Shown here: piece after piece, positions 1-60,311 of the stretch
How positions within the stretch are numbered: position 1 is the first letter of the stretch
Layout of the letters: every line of letters starts with the position of its first letter
NCBI GenBank assembly: GCA_963682025.1
Contig: OY821520.1
Coordinates: forward strand, 239,759,914-239,823,913
From: Cordilura impudica
Lineage: Eukaryota > Arthropoda > Insecta > Diptera > Scathophagidae
Length of the DNA: 64,000 nucleotides
Reading direction: 5' to 3'
Program-made: the position numbers and the translations under genes
The notes under the pieces: model-generated
The model's database searches: none
Told to the model about the DNA's origin: nothing
The model's input: only the letters and a program-made list of their open reading frames with translations

Positions 1-21
1 ATTTTAAAAGTAATTTGTATT

Positions 22-529
22 AAACAAGTAAAAAAATTATAGTCGGTCTAGACCGACTATACGATACCCTATACCATGCGTTTAGAAACCCTATCTCTTA
101 GGCCCAACTAACTGGACATAGAAAATAACCAAAAACCAAATTTGAGTGGGATTTTTATTAATTTTTTTGGCTGCAGATATGAAAAAGTTCATATCGGATG
201 CTATATCTATATGGGGACTAGGTCCAAAAATGGACCGATCCTGATCATGTTTGGTAAAGTCTCTTGTATTTTGCAAAAAATATATACAAACAAAATTTGA
301 GAAGAATCAGTGCAATATTTTTGGTTTTTAATAGATTTAAGTGAAGATCGGGAAGCAGTTCTATATGGGGCCAAAGGGATAATTTTTGGACTTTTCGGAC
401 GGACATTGTTAAATCAACTCAAAAAGTGATTCTGATTCGATCGGTATAATTAAAGATGGGTCTAGTTCAAATATTTTTGGTAGTTACAAAGTCATTATAC
501 CCAAACCACATAGTGGTATAGGGTATAAA
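22..529 (-). repeat. Helentron/DINE-like repeat, family A, copy 1 (reverse)
   Basis: Read on the - strand this copy begins ATACCCTATACCACTATGTGG and GGGTATAATG and ends with a 24 bp perfect palindrome (38-61, core AGTCGGTCTAGACCGACT) followed by a CTTGTTT tail. The same plan is seen in the copies at 4254, 57526 and 61557. Subterminal ATACCC/GGGTAT repeats, a GTCCGTCCG block (in the other copies) and a 3' hairpin resemble the Drosophila DINE-1/INE-1 (Helentron-associated) group. It lies in the mnb intron left of the first visible exon. Confidence 0.7.
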
Positions 530-50339
<49,810 letters not shown>

Positions 50340-51402
50340 TTTTCTCATTCACGCACCCATTCATTTATTCTTTTCATTAACCAACACTGGCAGGATAATA
50401 GCAACTTTTTTTAATTGCATTTTTGTGAATGTTTCAAAAAGAAATTCGAATATTTTCTTATAATAAAATATTAAATATTTAAAATAAGATTTTCTTTTGA
50501 AATTCAACAAATTTATTTTTAAAAAATGTTTGACCTCCTTGTCTGTTCTTCACTTAAGCCAGTAAACACTAACAGAACAATTGGATACAACCACAAAATA
50601 TTCTTAAAACAAGGATTCCTCATAGAGAATTTAGAGTTAGAAAAAAATTGCACTGTATAAAATGTCAAATTTACACTTTACTAAGATTCTGAAGGAAACA
50701 TATAGAGTAAATTTATGTAGCTCTAGTTCATGACCGCGACAAAATTTTCAATGTCCTTGTGTTTGTGCCTGAATATAACATAATTTAGAGAATTATTGTC
50801 TGGAAAGAAAGCGGATGAAATAAAAGTAAAACTATATTAAAGACGATTGGAAAGTGCAAACCTTTTTTTGTCCTCGTTTCAACTCGTAACACAGTGAGAT
50901 AATGTTGCTGATTTTCAATAATCGATATATCGATCCTATGTGCCAATATTTTATATATTTGTTTTCTTTACTATTAAAAATTGTAGCCTGTTACTTGAGT
51001 CTCTCTCTCTCTCTGGCTTTTTTTGCAATCTATTTTTTGTGGTTTGTGGTCTTAATGTTTATAATCTTTTATGACGTTTAGGTGAATTTATTTCAAAAAA
51101 TATATTTCTATAGTCTACTTATACAATTCTTCTTCTACTACCACTGCTCTTCTACGTTTAAAAACATTTTTGCTATAAAATATATATTTGTATTTTATTA
51201 TATTTAATTAATTATTTTTTAATTAATTTACAATTTATTTTGTTTATAAAATTTAATAATACATTTTAGACATTTATATATATTATTATATATGCGTTGA
51301 TTGGAGATAAAAAAAAAAAAAGATATAAACCTTTTTAAATATAAAAAAATATTATTAAAAAAAGCTATTTAAAGATGTTTTTATTCGACCTTTCCAATTG
51401 TA
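50340..51402 (+). other. mnb 3' UTR and downstream AT-rich sequence
   Basis: After the TAG of mnb there is an AATAAA at about 50462 that could end a short transcript, and further A/T-rich sequence with a CT microsatellite (about 50999-51014). No other gene is visible. The true 3' end cannot be fixed from sequence; fly mnb messages may extend further. Confidence 0.5.
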
Positions 51403-51458
51403 AATAAGAAATTAAATATTTGAGCTCGAGGTCTGATTTTGACAAAAGTTATTTATTA

Positions 51459-51501
51459 AATCCAATATTTCGATATTCTTTGAATATCATCTTCAGGGAT
51501 T
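51459..51501 (-). ncRNA. hammerhead-ribozyme-like motif, left arm (mirror copy)
   Basis: Exact complement of the motif at 51631-51673, produced by the perfect inverted repeat: GGATT at 51497-51501 complement to AATCC, core CTGAAGA, helix II, GAAA and GGATT in the same order on the - strand. Confidence 0.66.
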
Positions 51502-51630
51502 GTTTTAAATCATAAACAACAAACTTAAATCTATTGTTCCACCTTCGTCGTCATATAATATTGCACTTCAATATTATATGACGACGAAGGTGGAACAATA
51601 GATTTAAGTTTGTTGTTTATGATTTAAAAC

Positions 51631-51673
51631 AATCCCTGAAGATGATATTCAAAGAATATCGAAATATTGGATT
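51631..51673 (+). ncRNA. hammerhead-ribozyme-like motif (PLE type), right arm
   Basis: Segments in order: AATCC (helix I), CTGAAGA (core C-U-G-A-N-G-A), T, GATATTC-AAA-GAATATC (helix II, 7 bp), GAAA (core), TATT (two-base palindromic helix III and cleavage-site U), GGATT (helix I partner, 5 bp). This is the order of a minimal hammerhead; the extra base before helix II and the very short helix III are typical of Penelope-like element ribozymes, which act as dimers (family knowledge). Confidence 0.68.
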
Positions 51674-52639
51674 TAATAAATAACTTTTGTCAAAATCAGA
51701 CCTCGAGCTCAAATATTTAATTTCTTATTAAAAAAAGCTGCTAAAAAATTTTTTTTCTTAAGATTTTCACAAAACATAATATAAAAGATTTTTCCGAAAA
51801 ATGTATATTAATTAAAAGTTTTATTTGTATGAAAATTCGGCTCAGAGCCAATAAATTCTACATCCAAGCAATTTTTTTCCACAAATTTCGACTGCAGTGT
51901 AATAAATCGTAATAAATTAATAAATTTATCTTAAAATATAAACATACCTTTTTGAAACGGTTTTCAATATCCGTCCATAGTTGTTGTTTTTTTTCGCTAA
52001 AACGAAGTTTTAACCAAAAATCTTTAAAAAAGAAATAACCATTTTTCTAAAAAAAAATTCTTAACAGCAGCTTAAAATTAATATAAAAACTATATATTGA
52101 TTTATTAAAATATATAAAAAAAAATAACTTAAGTTTATAGTAAATATAAAACATATTTGTATTGAACTTTATTATTTAATAAAAAATATTATTTTTTTAA
52201 TTTTAACTTATATTAATTATAATTTTTAAATGACTCAATAGTTTTATGTTTCGATTATTTAATATAACAAAAAACAACAACAAACACAAAAATACATAAT
52301 TTAAAAAAAATACACCACAAACAATAGCAAAATTTATATAATTTTTTTTTTCTAATTTATTTTTAGTTAAATTTTTTACACTTTTTCCTCGCCCTGCTTT
52401 TATTTAAACAAAAAATTGTATATTAAAAAAAAATAAAAGCATCTGCCTTTTTTTATAACAATAAAAAAAATTCAAACCATCCTTCCCCCCATTTTAAGTA
52501 TAAGTAAAATAACAAAAAAATTTTAATTTAAAAAAATTTATAATTTAATATAATTAAGGTAAACTAGTTATAAATTTGACTTTAAAATTTAAATAAAATT
52601 AAATTTTCTAAAAAATATGTAATAAAAAAAATGGTTTTA

Positions 52640-53110
52640 ATTAGTTTTTGTTAACTTTTTCAACTTTTCACATTCGACAAGGGCCGCCGCGTTGATGTGT
52701 CCGACAATTAGAACATTGATTATGCAGAAATCGTATATTGTAAAAGTTGTCAGGTTATGGAACTCCACTATTCCTTATGGTGACAGAAATTTTGCTGTTA
52801 GTTTGGTAAAATTTAGAAATATTATAATAGAGCATAGCTAAACTCAATTACTTTGAATTTGTTTCATTTATTTAAATAGAAAAATCTCTGGATATAGAGA
52901 ACATTATTGGTTGTTTGTTTTATTTTTTTTTTTTCCTATGATCAAGTGTCTTACAGATTCGTGCATTTAGGGGGTAGGTAATTAGATTTAAGGTAAAATG
53001 TTTAAGCAATAATGTTAACTCTTATATGAGTAGATCTTACTTATTGATTTCCATGTAATCCGTTGGCCATTGAAGGCTTTTTGATTATGAATGAATAAAT
53101 AAAAAATAGA
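52640..53110 (+). pseudogene. non-LTR retrotransposon 3' fragment (possible)
   Basis: A short reading IVKVVRLWNSTIPYGDRNFA (near 52735-52800) resembles the C-terminal RLWNSLP segment of insect non-LTR polyproteins, preceded by a degenerate arginine/cysteine-containing stretch. An AATAAATAAAAAATA-rich end follows near 53090. Assignment rests on this single motif. Confidence 0.4.
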
Positions 53111-53486
53111 ATCTAAAAAAATCTCGAATTCTCACTTTCTAAAGAAAAAATGTAAGTCTTAAAATCTGGCTCTATCATCACGTTCGTTATCGTAATTATA
53201 TTTTTGTTTTTCAAAATAAAATACTAAGAATAATTTTTTTCTGTCACAGTTAACGAATTCTGGGCCCTAGTTAAGATTAAAAGTGAAACGTGATCTGAGA
53301 TCCGTCTTCTTTAAATAATAAACCAATATATGGGAATTCGATAAATTTTACTCGATATCAAATGCGACGATTAGCACTCTGAACTTTGTAGACAATATTA
53401 TCTCAAAATATGAACACTATTCTAATGAGAAAAAAAATTATGAACTGAATCTTTCAATCTTGACAATTTTTATAAAATATGTTTCA

Positions 53487-53590
53487 GGGGGTGTTATGTA
53501 AAACTTTGTAGTACGCTTTCGTACTATTATTTCAATTTTCGAAATTCCTTTCGAAAATATTTTTCGTTTCGAATTACATAATAACCCCCC
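53487..53590. mobile_element. small MITE or fold-back, about 104 bp
   Basis: GGGGGTGTTATGTAA at the left against GGGGGGTTATTATGTAA inverted at the right, with a smaller hairpin AGTACG...CGTACT inside. No ORF and no clear target duplication. Confidence 0.5.
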
Positions 53591-53835
53591 AGAATCTTTA
53601 TCTATATAAAATAAATTTCCATATAGAAAATATATTGTTTCCGCTCCATACAAAAGTTGGGCTAATTTTTTACGAGTATCATCAAGAATTTTTCTTTGCT
53701 TTTATTGAGAACAAAAAGAAAAAGATTTCAATTCACATTAATTAATTTGTTTTTTTTTATCATTGCCATATAAACTTTATCCGCTAAATTTTGGATACAT
53801 ATTTAAATATTTTCTAAATTTAATTTCACTCCTGT

Positions 53836-55091
53836 TTAGAACATAACTTGAGGACGATAATGCGTTTGTAATTTATTTGCACGACAGCCCAATTTCATTT
53901 GCCATTTGGCTTGAACTCTCTTCATAACATGGATATCACGAGCTCGGCGGGCAGCAGCATTTTGTTCCGAATTAGACCAACCCAAAGCACGGTAAGTACT
54001 CAATAGGTGATGTAATTTACGATCTGATTTTTTTGCAACTACAGCACGTTCAGGATTTAATCGTTGTTTATAATAGCGCATTAATGAACGATGACCGATA
54101 ACGGCACCGGAAGGTAAAACCAATTGATATTCATCACCATCCAAAAGATCAGGAACAACTTCTTCATCAATATCCATGCCTTCTTGCTAGAAATTAATAA
54201 TTTTTAATAAAAATAGTAAAACGAAAAGCATGTATTAACACTTACGTTGTCGGGATAACTAGAACTGTAATCATAATAGTCAGCATATTCAGCCAAAGCT
54301 AAACCTTCATGCAGCATTTGACAGTGGCCCTTATCTAACATATGCTTCCTAACTGCATCCAAAGAGTAAAATGTTTTGCCTCTATCATTACACCACAGGC
54401 ATATAAAATAGACAGCCACCTTTTCACCCAGATAATTAAGCAAACTCTCCAAATCTGTTAAAAATTCAATATCGGGTATGAAAAAGGAATGTGCCTCGGA
54501 CATATGTTTTAAATTATCCATAATATCTTCAGCTTTGTGTACACAGAAAAGGCAATCTTTGTCCGACAAAGGATTTTCAGCAATTTCATCCAATTCATCC
54601 GAATCCACAACCTCCTCCTCGACATCTTCATAATTGTCATCATCATCAGCTTCCATATCTTCTGTAGGACCCAACTGTTGTAAAGCAAATTTACCTTTAC
54701 CTTGAGCTGCCGCTGCTATAGCTGGATGCGGCTTTTGTTGTATCACTGCCTTTGTAAGTAACTCTTTTACTACGCCTGCATTTTCCCTTTCAAAACGAGC
54801 CAAATTATCTTTATGTTTCTTACTGTTCAAATGATTATCGAAGGCCTTCTGGTTACCAAACTGTTTGCGGCAGGCATTGCAATACAAACTCATTTGCCTT
54901 TCTTCATTGGCGATGGCTTCAGCACTGCGCATTTGTAGGACGCGTGTTTGGAATTCCTCAGCAGTCACTGGTGGCAGTTGAGCCACACGACGTTTTAGAT
55001 TATAACGATGCCAATCGGTTTTGTAATGTTCACGTTGTATATCCGCAGATGCGAATTTTACGCTGCAGTTAATGCAAGTAAAATTTGACAT
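53836..55091 (-). CDS. ZNF622/REI1-type zinc finger protein (60S biogenesis factor), two exons
   Basis: The gene joins 55091-54246 and 54186-53836 across a 59 bp GT-AG intron, giving 398 residues. It is the fly homologue of human ZNF622 (ZPR9) and yeast Rei1, cytoplasmic factors that act in late 60S maturation by recycling export factors (family knowledge); Drosophila CG6769 is the expected orthologue. Seen: four C2H2-like fingers at C6/C9/H22/H28, C71/C74/H87/H93, C180/C183/H196/H201 and C231/C234/H250/H256; an acidic stretch near 144-171; the signatures HYKTDWHRYNLKRRV, HSFFIPDIEFL and GHRSLMRYYKQR; and the C-terminus HYRPQVMF. I chose the ATG at 55091 because MSNFTCINC matches the family start; an in-frame ATG ten codons upstream is unsupported. 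It faces Aven head to head, about 1.36 kb away. Confidence 0.95.
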
Positions 55092-55554
55092 ATTAACTGT
55101 ATTTTTATTAAATAATTTCACAATCTGTTTTTAGTTAATAATCGGTTAAAATTGTTAAATCCGAAAACAAACACGTTCTCTCTTATTGTTTGACACTAAA
55201 ATGAGAAAGGCTGTCAAAGCTAATCAAATATAAAAACCAAAGTCGGCTAATTGTAATAACGGCGTATTATTTAACATTAACATTTGTTCTTGTAATCTGG
55301 CAACTCTTTTGGTAATTTACTTAAGTAAATCTTAAAATATTGGCGATTTTTTTTATTATAACGTTATAATAAAAAAAATGAGCTATGTTCTTAAGAACAC
55401 AATTGTGTTCTCGGTACAATACCAATACCAGTGATGCCACATCGAAATTATTTCTTTGAAATTATTTCATGAGACAATTTCATGAAAAAAATTCATGAAC
55501 TTTTTATTTTGACGGCGAACGGGGTAGAGAAGCAAGCAGTAGAGAAAAAGGGTT

Positions 55555-56127
55555 AAGTCTAGTTTACGGGCGACACCCCGATCTGTTCCAAATGTTCACC
55601 ACTTATAGAACTTGTTGTTGCGATTCTAGGGAAATATATTTTTTTCGGACGGACCTATTTTCGGAGTTATGGACCGACAAAGCTTTGACTTTCATTTGCA
55701 TATAACTTTGTTATTTATTATCGGATTTTAGCAATATATATATCATTGGCAATATTACTTGAGTACTTTTTATATCCGAAATAGATTAACCCGTTATGAA
55801 CCTATTGTAGTTTTTGTTTATTTTAAAAAATTTTTTTTTGAAAATGACGTATTATCTCATAAAATCATGTATATAATGGTGGTATTTACAATAACTGAAT
55901 GAAAGGTTGGTCTACTAGCTTCATTTTGATGTACGGTTTGACCCCTTAACCCTTTCAGGACCGGATATATTAAGAACTTTTCACTTTTTTTTAATTTCTT
56001 CTTATATATACTTCGCTTCACTTTTTTTCTAAGGAATTAACCCATAACTAATTATACTATTATTCTACTTTATTTATCCGTCCTGTCATGAAAATTTTTT
56101 GGAAAAAATCGCCCGTAAACTAGACTT
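55555..56127. mobile_element. 573 bp non-autonomous element with AAGTCTAGTTTACGGGCGA ends
   Basis: The 19 bp left end AAGTCTAGTTTACGGGCGA is exactly inverted at the right (TCGCCCGTAAACTAGACTT). GTT directly repeats at both flanks (55552-55554, 56128-56130). It occupies nearly half of the 1.36 kb intergenic region between the ZNF622-like gene and Aven. Superfamily unresolved; no ORF. Confidence 0.8.
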
Positions 56128-56451
56128 GTTCCTATATATTTGTTTCGATACAATATTTTTTATTAGGAAATGAATAACTAAAGAAGATTTTCCGATAAAA
56201 TGTCAAAGAAATTTAAATTTATATGATTTTATTTAGCAAATAAAAAAGAGATTTCATGGAGAAATTCGCGAAATCCGTACCCACCAAAATACATTACTGA
56301 AAAAATTTCTCGATTCCATAAATATAAACATCTGGCATTTATTTTGCGAAATTTATAACAAATTTTCAAGCTGGAACAGCTGTAGCAGCAGCTGGATCCT
56401 AATTTTGTAAATACTTATGTATGTTGTTTTTAAGTAGTAAACAAAACAAAC

Positions 56452-57334
56452 ATGGAAGGCAAGGACAATCGATCTAAAGAGTAACTGTGTTAAGTGTTAC
56501 ATCATCTTTGCACTAACGAAAGTTTTATCTTCTAGTAAACGTCATAAAATGAAGTCACACTATCGTAATAAAAGTAAATATTGTACCACCTCCTCGTCAT
56601 CCGGCCAAGTGGAAACTGTTCGCGGCTATGTTGATGTAGCTGATTCCAGTGATGAACGTTTTATTGATAGAAATGATTGGATTAAGGGAGGACAAAAAGG
56701 TAAACCACAACGAAACTTCCCAAGCGAAATCGATGATTTGCGTATAGAAGATGAAAATAATGAGCAAATGAGGGCAGGGGATTTTAAACTTATGTCTCAG
56801 TTGCCCACCTCCATAGGTGGTCACTTTAAGTTCGCTTCGGAAAAACAATGGGAAGAAGCAGAAAATGAAGAATTCCTGGGCAATACCGAAGCCAGTGAAT
56901 ATTTTACTTTAAATTTGAAGTTACTGAATGTGGGTCTACAAACTATACCCTTTTATAAACGCATGGATTATCCAGCTTCGATGTTCACCAAAGATCAACT
57001 AAACGCTATGGAAAAATCGGCAGAGTTGGCTGAAAAAAACTTTCAAAATGTTTTAAAAGAACATATCGAAAATCCTAGAATTAAAATCAGTTCTGCTAGT
57101 CGCAAAACAAACTCAGCCAAGAGCCACAAATCCGAAAAACCCTCTTCGAAATCTAATGAAGCTACCGATGAATTGGATGAACTATTAAATATGACTTCTG
57201 ATCAATTGTCCAAAGTAAGTGTGCAATCTGGCAGTAATACACCTGCCTTAAATTCTAATACAGAAAATAACGCAAATGTTAGCGGTGGCGATAATGATAT
57301 ACAGCAATGGTTGGATAATGTTTTAGAAGAATAA
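56452..57334 (+). CDS. Aven: Aven homologue (apoptosis/DNA-damage checkpoint regulator), two exons
   Basis: The gene joins 56452-56480 and 56536-57334 across a 55 bp intron (GTAACT...TTCTAG), giving 275 residues. Vertebrate Aven binds Apaf-1 and Bcl-xL and promotes ATM signalling; Drosophila has one homologue (family knowledge). Seen: residues 107-115 FKFASEKQW, then [13 protein letters not shown] at about 140-152, an acidic DELDELLNM segment, and the C-terminal WLDNVLEE. These correspond in order to human AVEN FRFAEEKEW, the LQELPLCLR-type helix, LDLLLN and the terminal WLDSMIS. The N-terminus lacks the long RGG region of vertebrates but is basic. The 29 bp first exon (MEGKDNRSK) has a good AACATGG context and exact phase; using only the ATG at 56549 would drop 14 residues. 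An AATAAA lies near 57489. Confidence 0.87.
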
Positions 57335-59221
57335 AGGTAATTTTTGAAAAACCAATGGATCTTTTGTACGAAAGTCATAGTTTTATTTAATATAATATTT
57401 TTATTTCTTATTCCGTAATTGAATTTTGCACTCAATAACGTTGAACATAACATTATTAAAAGGTAGGACAAATTTAAATTACTGTTATAAATAAATCATA
57501 CTTAAGGTAAGTTAATTTCCTTTTTATACCCTATACCACTATGTGGTTTGGGTATAATGATTTGTGCTGCTGTTTGTAATTACCAAAAATATTTGACCCA
57601 TCTTTTATTATATCGATCGACTCTGAACCAGGGTTTCGAACCCCGAAAATTTCGAGTTCGGGTACGGGTTCAACAAATTTAAATTTGGTGGGTTCAGGTT
57701 CGGGTCCGGGTTCGTGTTCAAAAGGTTTACCAAAAAAAATCGAATTTTTAGTGATTAATGTCATCTTGTAAAGCTTCTGGTAAATTAAAAAAATATATTA
57801 TAGAAAAGTAAATAAAAGTATATTATTTATTGTTATTATTAGATATTTATTTTTCGAAAAATTTTCCTTTAATGTAACAAATAAAATATTTCTTAATGAT
57901 TCTTCGGTCAAATGTACTCTTTGTGGCGATAAAACAAATTTTAGTGCTGAAAAAGCTCATTCAACACTGACTTGTGTTGCAGGGATAGCAAATACGACTT
58001 GAGCGGCCTCATAAAGTAACGGAATTTCAAGTTTTTTTTGTCCCCAAAATTCTAAAATATTGTTTCCTTTAGAAATCCTGGGATAGGCTTCATAAACTTC
58101 GAATTCATTTTTAATCGAAACATCAACAGTGCATTTATTGTTACTATTTTTTGTTTTTAATGCAGCATCTGCAATTGACTTTTTTTTCCTTATTCTTTAA
58201 CAATTCTTCCAGGCTGTCTTCCTCATCCGAAGAACTAGATATTAATTTAGTTGCGTCAGTATTCGTTGTTTCTGCGCTAGTTTGTGTTTGCTTTTCCACA
58301 TGTAGATGGAAATTTTTTAAATTTTTTATTGTTAAAATTTGATTTTGAGCTTTGGCAATATTTTCATTACTAAACATTAGTCGAAATCTAGGATCCAAAT
58401 ACACGGCAGCATTTAAAAGTTCATTTTCAATAAAATAGTTTTCACGTTTAAGGATATGTGAGTACAAGTCAGCACCTAATTGTTTATTGGTATTTCTCTC
58501 TAAATCCAATTTAAATTTCAACAATAGTCCATAAAAATCTCCTAAATTCATCTGTTCATTTTGTAATTTTATTGTTAACTTTTTAACTGGCTCGAAATTC
58601 TTAATGAAATTGAAACAAAATCCCACATTTTACCATCCATACTTAGTTCAGGATCTATTACATCTGAGCAAAACGTTTTGAAATCTAACAAGCGATGGAG
58701 CATATCAAACGTAGAATTCCACCGAGTTGGACAATCAAGGATTGCTTTTTTTATTCCTAATTTTTTTGCTAAAGAGGCTCTATTAGGCACCCTCAACTTT
58801 TTACAAATATGCATTTATCAATCTTTTGTTTAACTGAATTTATAGTATCATAAACTGCCAATTGGGCAGTATGAGCTACACATTTGAAATGAATGATATT
58901 ACCATGTATATTGGATAACATTTCTAGTCCTTCATCTTCATTGTTTTCAGTTATTAATTCGTTTATATCATCTTCTTCTTCTACTTCTTCAAGGTCAGAA
59001 ACTTCAAATTCATTTCGTAGCAATTCGGCAGCTTTTAGCATGTTTCTACCATTATCAGACGTAACTGAGTAAACTTGATTTATATTTGTGTCATAAGATT
59101 GGATCACTTCAATTATGACATTTTTTATATAATTAGCTGTTTGTCGATCATCAACCTCGTACATTGCTAATGTTCTTAAATAAATTTTTCCATTACAAAT
59201 ATACTGAGCATTTATTCAAAA

Positions 59222-59597
59222 TAGCAGATTCCAGCCCTCGAAATTCGAGTGCAAATTCTAGGAAATTTTATTTTTTCATTAAATAAAGACCCTAAAGTTA
59301 TGCTAATCAATTATAGCCAATTCACAAATCAACACAAGAAACAAACTCATTTTTATTACAAACACATTAACAAATTTAAATAACACACACATAGCATTGT
59401 ATAATTTTATGTATGTGTTAGTAGCAACTTTAGATGCAATTTACTCAAAATAAAGGAAAAAATTTAAAAATCTGTAAATCTGCAAAATGGCTTAAAAGAA
59501 ATACCTTCCAAATAATATACGTTTGGTCAAAATCGGGATAAAACGGTAGAACAAAATATCGGTCACAAGAAATCGCCTAGCCTATTAATATTATAGA
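59222..59597 (-). mobile_element. Helitron-like family B, copy 3, inside hAT transposase
   Basis: On the - strand it begins TCTATAATATTAATAGGCTAGG and ends GAGGGCTGGAATCTGCTA, with the CTCGAATTTCGAG hairpin near the end. The transposase reading frame breaks exactly here between LGRS and the INAQYICNGK region. Confidence 0.75.
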
Positions 59598-59819
59598 TTG
59601 CGCTTCTACCAAGCCGAGATGCTGAATAAATTTTTAGAGATATAAATTTTTTTCGAATTTCGCCTTTAATAATATTTTTGACTTCATTTGCCTTATCATA
59701 TATTAAATCCTTAATATTTTCTGAATTTACAGTAAGGTGCAGTGATTTCATTATAGGTTCTATAATATCACGCATCCCTGAATCTTTAAAAATGGTAAAC
59801 GGGCGACTATTAATAGTAA

Positions 59820-60311
59820 AGGTGCTATTACATGATGTGTTTTTTACATATGTACTGTCAAATTTTCCCACAACAAAAGTTGTACACATCGTGTGATACA
59901 TATAAAACATTGTTTATGTACAATACATGAGGAAAGTCACATGTACATTTTTCAATTAGAACAGGTTCTATTTTTGCATGACAAACAAGTGAAAATACAA
60001 CACTGCTTGTGGCGAAAGAAAAACAGAATACATTTTAAAGATTAATATTGAAAGAAAAATAAATTGTTTAGTATTAATTAACAATTAAAAAATACATAAC
60101 CTTTTTTTTAACAACAAATTTTTGTAAATTCACAAATTAAATCAGCTGTTGTTTACATTTAGAGGTTATGTCATACGGAAATAAATACGCACGTGTGATA
60201 GCAAAAATTATGAATCGTATGTAAAAGACAATTTTGACAGACATGAAGAATTTCATATGGATAAAAAAAGTGACAGTACATATGTAAAAAACATTTCGTG
60301 TAATAGCACCT
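59820..60311. mobile_element. 492 bp Harbinger-type MITE inside hAT transposase, TTA/TAA duplication
   Basis: Ends AGGTGCTATTACATGATGTG and, inverted, AGGTGCTATTACACGAAATG match over about 40 bp (both continue TTTTTTACATATGTACTGTCA). TAA flanks both sides (59817-59819, 60312-60314). Removing it with one TAA restores the transposase frame ...CVKLV-TINSRPF..., which proves the boundaries. Confidence 0.9.

Larger units (their letters stand above)
51403..51729. repeat. perfect 160 bp-arm inverted repeat with 7 bp spacer, PLE terminus-like
   Basis: Left arm 51403-51562, spacer GCACTTC (51563-51569), right arm 51570-51729; by eye the arms are identical over the full 160 bp. Both outer parts contain CCTCGAGCTCAAA as at the right end of the PLE at 31412, and both arms carry a hammerhead-like core. 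It lies about 1.1 kb after the mnb stop. Interpreted as two PLE terminal repeats joined tail to tail. Confidence 0.92.

Noticed and set aside
55092..55121. ZNF622-like start at 55121
   Set aside because: The extra ten residues (MKLFNKNTVN) do not match the family, whose proteins start just before the first zinc-finger cysteine.
56549..57334. Aven starting at the ATG at 56549
   Set aside because: A 29 bp upstream exon with good Kozak context and a GT-AG intron joins in frame and gives a longer, better start.
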